Origin: Ilumatobacter sp.
Lineage (GTDB): Bacteria > Actinomycetota > Acidimicrobiia > Acidimicrobiales > Ilumatobacteraceae
Direction: 5' to 3'
Assembly: GCA_029263275.1 (NCBI GenBank)
Contig: JAJCXU010000149.1
Location: 1-15,406 of the forward strand
DNA length: 15,406 nt
Shown: positions 6,274 to 12,435 of the stretch, piece after piece
Numbering within the stretch: the stretch's first letter is position 1
Layout of the letters: each line of letters begins with the position of its first letter
Program-made: the position numbers and the translations under genes
Notes under the pieces: generated by a model
What the model was told of the DNA's origin: nothing
Database searches by the model: none
Seen by the model: only the letters and a program-made list of their open reading frames with translations

Positions 6274-7217
6274 GTGTGCTCGTTGTTGTTGAGCATGACC
6301 GGGGTGCGATGGCTGATGCGTCACTCGAAGCGTTCGTGTTCGCTCGGTCGATCGCGGACCAGCTAGGTGAGCCGGTCGAGGCGTTGCTGATTGGTGCTGA
6401 CGCGGCTGGACTCGCAGACGTCTGTGCTGCGCACGGTGCCGTTGCTGTGCACCACGCGCCGATCGCCGGCGACTACGGCCCGGAGGCATACGGCATGGTG
6501 ATCGCATCGCTCGCGCCGGTGCTCTCGCCCAGCGGCATCGTCGCCTGTGGAACCGATCGGGGCAACGAGGTGCTCGCTCACGCAGCTGCCGAGCTCGACT
6601 TGCCGTTCGTCGCGAACTGTGTGGCGGTGACTGCCGCAGACGAGTGGGAACTGACTCGTGTGCAGTGGGGCGGCTCGCTGAACGAAGAGGCTCGGCTCAC
6701 GTCGACTCTGCCGATCGTGTCGGTGGCGCACCACGCAGTCGACGCCGAAGAGGCATCAGCGGGAGCGACGGCGAACGTGATGGAACACATCGTTGAGCTG
6801 CCTGAGTGGGCGAGCCGATCGTTAATCCAGGATCGCGTCGTGCTGTCCGAAGGCCTGACGTTGGCGACCGCGCCGATCGTCGTCGGCGGCGGCCGCGGTG
6901 TTGGTTCGGCCGAAGGGTTCGACGTGCTCGAAGCCCTGGCCGCGAAGCTCGGCGGCGTCGTCGGTTGCAGCCGTGCGGTGACGAACAACGGCTGGCGTCC
7001 GCACAGCGACCAGGTGGGCCAGACCGGCACGCGCATCGCGCCGCAGCTCTACATCGCGTGCGGCATCAGTGGAGCGATCCAGCACTGGGTCGGTGCGAAG
7101 GCAGCGAAGAAGATCCTCGCCATCAACACCGACCCCGCCGCCAACATGGTCGTGAAGGCGGATTACGCAGTCATCGGCGACTTGTTCGAGGTGCTTCCGG
7201 CCATCGAACAGGGTTGA
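6270..7217 (+). CDS. etfA: Electron transfer flavoprotein alpha subunit
   Basis: The 315 residues match EtfA in length and order: an N-terminal domain starting MSVLVVVEHDRG, then the FAD-binding C-terminal domain from about residue 204. That domain has VGGGRGVGS, LGGVVGCSRAVTNNGW, DQVGQTGT, PQLYIACGISGAIQHWVG and AINTDPAANMVVKADYAVIGD. These are the canonical FAD contacts of the subunit. With EtfB it forms the soluble heterodimer that carries electrons to the membrane quinone pool. A G-rich run (GATGGGGGTG) just before the ATG may serve as the ribosome-binding site, helped by coupling to the small upstream ORF. The gene order (dehydrogenase, etfB, etfA) suggests a substrate-dedicated ETF rather than the housekeeping pair. 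Confidence 0.96.
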   Translation: MSVLVVVEHDRGAMADASLEAFVFARSIADQLGEPVEALLIGADAAGLADVCAAHGAVAVHHAPIAGDYGPEAYGMVIASLAPVLSPSGIVACGTDRGNEVLAHAAAELDLPFVANCVAVTAADEWELTRVQWGGSLNEEARLTSTLPIVSVAHHAVDAEEASAGATANVMEHIVELPEWASRSLIQDRVVLSEGLTLATAPIVVGGGRGVGSAEGFDVLEALAAKLGGVVGCSRAVTNNGWRPHSDQVGQTGTRIAPQLYIACGISGAIQHWVGAKAAKKILAINTDPAANMVVKADYAVIGDLFEVLPAIEQG

Positions 7218-7272
7218 GGTCGGACGCGCCCGGCCGAGCGATTGGCGAGGGCCATCGTGTAGGAAAGACCTC

Positions 7273-8082
7273 GTGAGCGCATCAGAGAGTCAGAGCACGA
7301 CGGTGGGTGTCCAGACGGACGGTCCGGTTCGCATCATCACGATCAATCGTCCCGAACGTCGCAACGCTGTCGATGGGCCGACGGCACAACTGCTCTACGA
7401 CGCGTTCGTCGATGCTGATCAGGATCCCGCGATTTCGGTTGCCGTGCTCACTGGCGCCGATGGAGTGTTTTGCGCTGGCGCCGATCTGAAGGCGGTGGCG
7501 ACTGGCAACGGGAACCGAGTCAACGCCGACCCGGCCGGTGAGATCATCGGATCACTCGGGCCAATGGGTCCCACACGTTTGCTGCTCGGCATCCCGGTGA
7601 TCGCCGCCGTTGAGGGTTTCGCCGTGGCGGGCGGACTCGAACTCGCGGTCTGGTGCGACCTGCGCGTGGCTGCTGACGACGCGGTCTTCGGAGTGTTCTG
7701 CCGGCGTTGGGGCGTGCCGTTGATCGACGGCGGCACCACCCGGTTGCCGCGGCTGATCGGCCAGTCGCACGCTGCAGACATGATCCTCACCGGTCGCGAA
7801 GTGGAAGCCTCTGAGGCGCAGGCGATCGGCCTCGCCAACCGCGTCGTTCCGTCGGGCCAATCGCTTGAGGTTGCGGTCGCGCTGGCCCATGAGATCGCGG
7901 CGCTGCCGCAAGGGTGCCTTCGCAACGATCGACGATCGATGTACGAACAGCACGGCCTACCCCTGGGGGATGCACTGGCCAATGAGGTCCGACTCGGCCT
8001 CGAAACGATTCGATCGGGCGAGACACAGGCCGGCGCGCAGCGGTTCGCTGAAGGCGCTGGCCGCCACGGCAAGCCAGCCTGA
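7273..8082 (+). CDS. Crotonase/enoyl-CoA hydratase family protein with one catalytic Glu replaced
   Basis: The 269-residue protein has the crotonase fold. The oxyanion-hole segments are CAGADL (67-72) and GFAVAGGLE (115-123). E123 corresponds to the first catalytic glutamate of rat enoyl-CoA hydratase (E144). Twenty residues on, where the second (E164) belongs, there is C143 in FGVFCRRWGVPLIDGG. Loss of that residue means ordinary hydratase chemistry cannot be assumed; isomerase, hydrolase or other acyl-CoA chemistry is possible. The FCRRWGVP variant occurs, as I recall, in a common actinobacterial subgroup. The start is GTG at 7273, with AGGAAAG five bases upstream. It lies 55 bases after etfA on the same strand, so probably in the same operon. 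Its substrate link to the demethylation module is unclear. Confidence 0.9.
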   Translation: MSASESQSTTVGVQTDGPVRIITINRPERRNAVDGPTAQLLYDAFVDADQDPAISVAVLTGADGVFCAGADLKAVATGNGNRVNADPAGEIIGSLGPMGPTRLLLGIPVIAAVEGFAVAGGLELAVWCDLRVAADDAVFGVFCRRWGVPLIDGGTTRLPRLIGQSHAADMILTGREVEASEAQAIGLANRVVPSGQSLEVAVALAHEIAALPQGCLRNDRRSMYEQHGLPLGDALANEVRLGLETIRSGETQAGAQRFAEGAGRHGKPA

Positions 8083-8091
8083 CCCGCTGAA

Positions 8092-9093
8092 TCAGACGGT
8101 GACGGGATCGTTCGCGTCGGCGAGGAGTTCGACGGAGCGGAGACGTTCGGCAATCGTGGGCGCGGGGTGCACGGTCACCAGTTCGTCAACGCCCACGCTC
8201 GCGGCAAACGTGTCGAGGTACTCCTTCACCGTCGTTGGTGTGCCAGCCGCGGTGTAGTGCATCATCTGCGCGATCTGCTTGCCCTGCGGTGAGGCGAGTA
8301 GCGCGTCGGCTTCATCGTCGCTCAGCTTGCGCCGGGGGGTGACGAACCGCCCGATGCGGCGGCGGGCGACGATGACGCGCTGGCGCTCGGCGTCCTCTTC
8401 GGAGTCGGCGGCGATCACGTTGACACCGGCCATCACGTAGGGCGCAGCGAGTTGCTCTGAGGGCTGGAACTCCTCGCGGTACGTGGCGACCGCGTCGAGG
8501 AGATGAGCGGGAGCGAAGTGCGATGCGAATGCGTAAGGCATTCCGAACGCGGCGGCGAGGCGCGCGCCGAAGAGCGACGAGCCGAGGATGTACAACGGCA
8601 CCTTGGTGCCAGCGCCGGGCACGGCGACCACGCCGGCAACCTGGGAGGCATCGCTGAGGTACCGCTGCAACTCGCGGACGTCATCAGGGAATCGATCGGA
8701 CGAACGGGGATCGACGCGCATCGCCCGCATGGTGTTCTGATCGCTGCCGGGCGCACGGCCGAGGCCGAGGTCGATGCGGTTCGGATGCAGCGTCGCGAGT
8801 GTGCCGAACTGCTCGGCGATCGTGAGCGGCGAGTGATTGGGCAGCATCACGCCGCCCGCGCCGAGACGGATCGAGGTGGTGTGAGCCGCCACGTGCGCGA
8901 TCAGCACGCTGGTGGCCGACGACGCGATCGACGCCATGTTGTGGTGCTCGGCATACCAGACCCGCTGATAGCCGCGACGTTCAGCAGTTTGGGCGAGCGC
9001 CACACTCGCCGTGAATGCGTCGGACGCGGTTTCACCCTCGCCGATGATCGCCAGATCCAGGATCGACAGTGGGATGGACAGCGGTGTCGTCAC
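8092..9093 (-). CDS. LLM class flavin-dependent oxidoreductase, MsnO8-like
   Basis: From GTG 9093 the protein is 333 residues, with [10 protein letters not shown] near the start and [43 protein letters not shown] and [26 protein letters not shown] further on. These are hallmarks of the bacterial-luciferase-like (LLM) superfamily, MsnO8 type. Such proteins are TIM-barrel FMN- or F420-dependent monooxygenases or reductases; the substrate cannot be read from sequence. Start: GGAGAG lies directly before the GTG, which is close spacing, but the upstream extension to 9171 is Cys-rich and not family-like. The gene converges on the crotonase with a 9-bp gap between stops and no visible terminator. 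It is divergent from the thioredoxin gene. Confidence 0.92.
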   Translation of the reverse strand: MTTPLSIPLSILDLAIIGEGETASDAFTASVALAQTAERRGYQRVWYAEHHNMASIASSATSVLIAHVAAHTTSIRLGAGGVMLPNHSPLTIAEQFGTLATLHPNRIDLGLGRAPGSDQNTMRAMRVDPRSSDRFPDDVRELQRYLSDASQVAGVVAVPGAGTKVPLYILGSSLFGARLAAAFGMPYAFASHFAPAHLLDAVATYREEFQPSEQLAAPYVMAGVNVIAADSEEDAERQRVIVARRRIGRFVTPRRKLSDDEADALLASPQGKQIAQMMHYTAAGTPTTVKEYLDTFAASVGVDELVTVHPAPTIAERLRSVELLADANDPVTV

Positions 9094-9210
9094 CTCTCCA
9101 GCATGCCCGAACGGGGGTGACTCACAACACGTGGAGGAGTGGCACATTCGATGGAATACGCGCCACCCCATGAGCGTTCAACTTGATGCCCCCCGAACAA
9201 GGAGAACCCC

Positions 9211-9582
9211 ATGGCAACCATTGAACTCACCAGCGACGCATTCGAGAAGACCGTCACCGCCGACGGCATCGTGTTGGTCGACTTCTGGGCCGAGTGGTGT
9301 GGCCCGTGCAAGGCATTCGGCCCCGTCTACGAAGCAGCATCTGAGAAGAACCCCGAGATCACCTTCGCCAAGATCGACACCGAAGCCGAGCAGGCGATTG
9401 CCGGTGCCCTCGAGATCCGCTCGATCCCGACGCTGATGATCTTCCGCGATGGCATCCAACTCTTCTCGCAGCCAGGCGCATTGCCCGGTCATGCGCTCGA
9501 CGACCTGATCGATCAGGTCAAGGCGATCGACATGGACGAAGTCCGCGCCGAAATCGCCAAAGAGTCAGCATCCGCCAACTGA
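9211..9582 (+). CDS. Thioredoxin
   Basis: The 123-residue protein carries the active site WCGPC (C30, C33) after VLVDFWAE. The cis-proline loop SIPTLMIF and the downstream glycine region follow, so the whole thioredoxin fold is present. It has no signal peptide and is therefore a cytoplasmic dithiol-disulfide reductase. It is slightly longer than a typical 105-110-residue thioredoxin, with a charged helical tail (DMDEVRAEIAKES). The ATG at 9211 has a strong ribosome-binding site, AAGGAG at 9199-9204, six bases upstream. No thioredoxin reductase is nearby. The gene stands alone between divergent and convergent neighbours. Confidence 0.95.
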   Translation: MATIELTSDAFEKTVTADGIVLVDFWAEWCGPCKAFGPVYEAASEKNPEITFAKIDTEAEQAIAGALEIRSIPTLMIFRDGIQLFSQPGALPGHALDDLIDQVKAIDMDEVRAEIAKESASAN

Positions 9583-9595
9583 CGTCGGCACGGCT

Positions 9596-9699
9596 CCGGT
9601 GAGAGGTGAGACCACAGGTTCCACCTGGACCTCACTGGAGGACGTGAATCCTCGGTGCAGTGAGAAGTGGGTCGACCCCTACGTCTTGGATCTCACCGG
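9596..9699. other. Dense multi-hairpin element in the convergent gap; terminator or structured RNA candidate
   Basis: The ends are inverted repeats: CCGGTGAGA (9596-9604) and TCTCACCGG (9691-9699). Between them I see a hairpin with GTGAG/CTCAC and an inner CAGGT-TCC-ACCTG, a hairpin GAGGA-CGTGAA-TCCTC, and the palindrome GGGTCGACCC. A GTGAGA at 9660-9665 can compete for the closing TCTCAC. The layout is a closing stem with about three internal stems. It sits between the stops of the thioredoxin and exonuclease genes, so it may simply end both transcripts, but there is no U-tract. It could also be a small non-autonomous mobile repeat or an ncRNA. It does not fold as a tRNA. Confidence 0.5.
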
Positions 9700-9711
9700 T
9701 GAGCGGCGCAG

Positions 9712-10857
9712 TCAGCCGTTGACCATGCGAACGAAGTCGTCCATGGAGAGCATGGGAATCCCGTAGGCCCGCGCCTTCTTCGCCTTGCCAGATGCCGAGT
9801 GCGGATCAGCGGCGACGAGCAGGTCGAGCCGCTTCGTCACGGAGCTGGCGGGAACCAGACCGGAGCGTTCGGCGACCCGATGGAGCTCGTCACGTGAGAC
9901 GGCGCCACTTCCGGTGAAACAGACCGTCCAGCCAGCCCGCGGTTCGACGGCCATGGGCAGCCCGATGAATGCTGGAAGATCTGGTTGGATGCCGAGGCAC
10001 CGAGCGATCGCCGTCATCATCTGGTGCTCGTCCGCGGTGACGATCGAATCGCGCTCCACTGCCTCGATGACTGCGTCGAGATAGCGCTCGTGCGCGCGGT
10101 CACGTTCGAGCGAGGAGATGCCGAGTTCGGTGGCCACCCGCTGCAGAGCTGCTGACTCGACCGCGTCGATGACGTGGTCGTTCAAGGCCCAATCGAGTGC
10201 GTCGAGATACGTGAGAATTGCGGGCCTCTCGGACGGATACCTGACTCGCGAGACGACGCGCATGAGCTCAGATGCCGATGCTGGCTTGGCACCGTTCGGC
10301 CGGCACAAGGTGCGCGATCTGCCTGGAGGGATTGTTCCCGTCACCGCCGACGCGCTCGACGGCGATGTCAAGGCTCCGCACGCACTCAGGAGGAGCGCGG
10401 TGGCTCGCGCGTCGTGCAGCGCACGGTGATGCTCTCTGAGCTCGATGCCGAAGTCTTCGCACGCGATGTTCAGTCGAGCCCCGGTCGCGTTGAGCGTGCA
10501 GAGTGGCTGCCCGGGATCGAAGTCGACTCCGATGCGGTTGAACTCGTTGCGGACGAAGCGAGCGTCGAACGACGCGTTGTGGGCGGCGAAGACTCGACCA
10601 TCGACGAGATCAGCAATCGTCTCGGCCACCTCTTCGAAGCGGGGCGCAGCGCTGACCATCGACGCCGTCACGCCATGAATTTCCGATGGGCCGACATCTC
10701 GATCGGGGTCGATCAGCGTCTCGTACTCGTCGACGATGCGTCCCCAGTGATCGGTACAGACCACGGCGATCTCGACGATGCGGTCGGTGTTGTACAGACC
10801 GGTCGTTTCGACGTCGACGACGGCGATGCCTCGGTCAGTGGTGGTGTTCCCGGTCAT
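9712..10857 (-). CDS. DnaQ-like DEDDh exonuclease with C-terminal BRCT domain
   Basis: From ATG 10857 the protein has 381 residues. Residues 11-160 are a DnaQ/epsilon-type 3'-5' exonuclease: Exo I DVETTG (D15, E17), Exo II AHNASFDARFV (D98) and Exo III HRALHD (H144, D149). All metal-binding and catalytic residues are present. Residues about 205-290 form an all-helical region (LDWALNDHVIDAVE, AHERYLDAVIEAVERD) resembling a TerB-like bundle. Residues about 308-380 are a BRCT domain (GWTVCFTGSGAVSRDELHRVAE, KRLDLLVAADPHSASGKAKKARAYGIPML), as at the end of NAD-dependent DNA ligase. A role in DNA repair or processing is likely. No ribosome-binding site is clear; ATG 10899 would add 14 residues outside the exonuclease fold. 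Confidence 0.92.
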   Translation of the reverse strand: MTGNTTTDRGIAVVDVETTGLYNTDRIVEIAVVCTDHWGRIVDEYETLIDPDRDVGPSEIHGVTASMVSAAPRFEEVAETIADLVDGRVFAAHNASFDARFVRNEFNRIGVDFDPGQPLCTLNATGARLNIACEDFGIELREHHRALHDARATALLLSACGALTSPSSASAVTGTIPPGRSRTLCRPNGAKPASASELMRVVSRVRYPSERPAILTYLDALDWALNDHVIDAVESAALQRVATELGISSLERDRAHERYLDAVIEAVERDSIVTADEHQMMTAIARCLGIQPDLPAFIGLPMAVEPRAGWTVCFTGSGAVSRDELHRVAERSGLVPASSVTKRLDLLVAADPHSASGKAKKARAYGIPMLSMDDFVRMVNG

Positions 10858-11064
10858 GGCCAGCAGATTGACAGAGCCGTCGACGAAGTGCCACAACATG
10901 GAGTGGTGGTCGGTTCACGTTCAGCGTCAACGCGGCTGATTTCGGTCGGGTCCGGCCCTCGCAACTCTGTGACTGGTCGCGTGCAGAATGCATGACATCG
11001 CACTTCAGTGCTGCTCGTCGCCATGCGTGACCATCTCTCACACTCCGAACGAACGGAGCCAGTC

Positions 11065-11202
11065 ATGGCTGAACACGAGCGCACCAACAACCCTTCGCAG
11101 GCTGACACCTTCTGGCCGCGTTTGAGTCCCGCGGAGTGGTGGGGATTGCGTGACGCGTTCCCTGGTGTGGCTCAGCCCTCGACGAGTTCGGCGACGGCCT
11201 GA
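11065..11202 (+). CDS. Small 45-residue hypothetical protein or gene remnant
   Basis: The ATG at 11065 has CGGAGCC about seven bases upstream. It encodes 45 residues with a Trp-rich centre (TFWPRLSPAEWWGLRDAFPGVA) and a low-complexity end (QPSTSSATA). The last 30 bases overlap the tail of a minus-strand coding remnant, so the C-terminal portion may be antisense sequence rather than its own. The central part looks protein-like, but I recognise no family. It sits beside a probable deletion scar and may be a truncated gene. Confidence 0.35.
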   Translation: MAEHERTNNPSQADTFWPRLSPAEWWGLRDAFPGVAQPSTSSATA

Positions 11203-11288
11203 GTCTCGTCAGTGTGGCAGGTCTTGTCGAGGAGCGCCATCGAGGCCTCTGAGAGGTAGAGGCGGGCAATGATCCAGTCGTCGGGTTG
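11172..11288 (-). pseudogene. 3' remnant of an unidentified minus-strand gene
   Basis: Reading the minus strand from about 11288 to the TGA at 11172-11174 gives 38 codons with strong G/C third positions and protein-like sequence: PDDWIIARLYLSEASMALL, then a charged helix ending AELVEG. No start codon fits a full gene. Upstream of about 11288 the frame enters sequence antisense to the phosphotransferase, loses coding character and meets a stop. I read it as the C-terminus of a gene whose 5' part has been lost. The original family is not recognisable from this tail. The coding impression comes from composition and appearance, not from a match. Confidence 0.45.
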
Positions 11289-12221
11289 AACCTGCGCGTG
11301 ACGCTGATCGATGCCGCACCAGAGTTGCCGACTTCGGTCGTGTTGAAGCTGCCTTCACTCGACGAGACGAGCCGGGCAACCGGCGTGATGTTGCGCAACT
11401 ACGAGCGCGAAGTGAAGTTCTACCTGGAGTTGGCCGACACCGTCGACCTGCGGATCCCGCACTGTCATCACGGCGAATGGGACGAGGAGTCAGGGGATTT
11501 CACGCTCGTCCTCGAAGACATGGCTCCGGCCGAACAAGGTGACCAGATCCGCGGTTGTGCCATCGGCGCGGCTCAGCTGGCGGTCGACGAACTCGCTCGG
11601 CTGCATGGCCCGCGTTGGGCCGACGAGTCACTGTTCGACAAGGAATGGTTGGGTCGGCGCACCGGAGATGACGACGCGGCGATGTTGCTGGGGCTGTGGC
11701 AGATGTTCTTTCCGCCGTTCCTCGAGGTGTACAACGCGTACCTGTCATCTGAGGCGATCGAGCTGGCGACCACGTTCGGTTCGAGGCTCGGGGAGTGGGT
11801 CGACGGCCGTACTGGTCCCGACACGATCATCCACGGTGACTACCGGCTGGACAACATGTTGTTCGGTACCGCGGCGGGTGGCCCGCCGCTGACAACGGTC
11901 GATTGGCAGACACCGGGACACGGTGCGCCGCTGGCGGACCTGTCGTACTTCTGCGGTGCGGGTTTGCTTCCGGCCGACCGCGTCGCTCACGAACGTGGCT
12001 TGGTCGAGCGTTATGGACTGGCGCTCACGGCGTACGGCGTCGATGTCTCCGAGACGTGGCTGTGGGAGCAGTACCGGCGCGAAGCCTTTGGTGGGGTGGT
12101 GATGGCCGTTGTCGCCTCGCAGGTGGTCGGGCGGAGTGATCGCAGTGAGGCCCTGTTTGCAACGATGGCGACACGCCACCTACAACACGCGCTCGACCTC
12201 GACTCGCTGGCGAGCATCTGA
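11286..12221 (+). CDS. Phosphotransferase/aminoglycoside-phosphotransferase-like kinase, 5'-truncated
   Basis: The 311 residues match the APH/choline-kinase-like phosphotransferase family common in actinobacteria. VVLKLPS carries the lysine (K21). NYEREVKFY carries the helix-C glutamate (E40 or E42). The catalytic loop is HGDYRLDN (H183-N190), and the metal-binding Asp is in VDWQ (D206). The N-terminus is wrong: the frame opens only at 11253, the first plausible start is TTG 11286 with no ribosome-binding site, and about 45 residues that normally hold the glycine-rich nucleotide loop are missing. The sequence directly upstream looks like the tail of an opposite-strand gene. Probably a broken gene, although the catalytic half is intact and uninterrupted. 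The substrate is unknown. Confidence 0.8.
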   Translation: MNLRVTLIDAAPELPTSVVLKLPSLDETSRATGVMLRNYEREVKFYLELADTVDLRIPHCHHGEWDEESGDFTLVLEDMAPAEQGDQIRGCAIGAAQLAVDELARLHGPRWADESLFDKEWLGRRTGDDDAAMLLGLWQMFFPPFLEVYNAYLSSEAIELATTFGSRLGEWVDGRTGPDTIIHGDYRLDNMLFGTAAGGPPLTTVDWQTPGHGAPLADLSYFCGAGLLPADRVAHERGLVERYGLALTAYGVDVSETWLWEQYRREAFGGVVMAVVASQVVGRSDRSEALFATMATRHLQHALDLDSLASI

Positions 12222-12238
12222 ACCGGGGCTGGAGACCG

Positions 12239-12358
12239 ATGGAGCTACCTGACTTCCACATTCCTCACGCCGAGAAGATTGTGGGGCTGCCAGAATGGAT
12301 GGGTCGGCTGCACTCGATCACCTGGACTTGGTTCAATCCGGTAGTGGGGAGTCGATGA
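12239..12358 (+). CDS. Possible 39-residue ORF downstream of the phosphotransferase
   Basis: The ATG at 12239 follows CTGGAG at good spacing and 17 bases after the phosphotransferase stop. It encodes 39 residues, beginning MELPDFHIPHAEKIVGLPEW and ending with a Trp-rich segment. This looks more like the start of a longer protein than a complete one, and it stops shortly before the convergent peptidase gene. No family is recognised. It could be a remnant of the gene that once followed the phosphotransferase. The rest of the gap (12359-12435) shows no clear terminator. Confidence 0.35.
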   Translation: MELPDFHIPHAEKIVGLPEWMGRLHSITWTWFNPVVGSR

Positions 12359-12435
12359 CGTGCTCGCGCGTTTCAATTCGGCCTCCACACCCACAATGTC
12401 GTCCCGACCGAATGGTCAGACGCAGGCAGTCCGGT

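Noticed and set aside
9596..9699. tRNA or tmRNA-like cloverleaf
   Set aside because: The closing stem and length (104 nt) are wrong, and there is no TTCGA-type T loop or recognisable anticodon arm.
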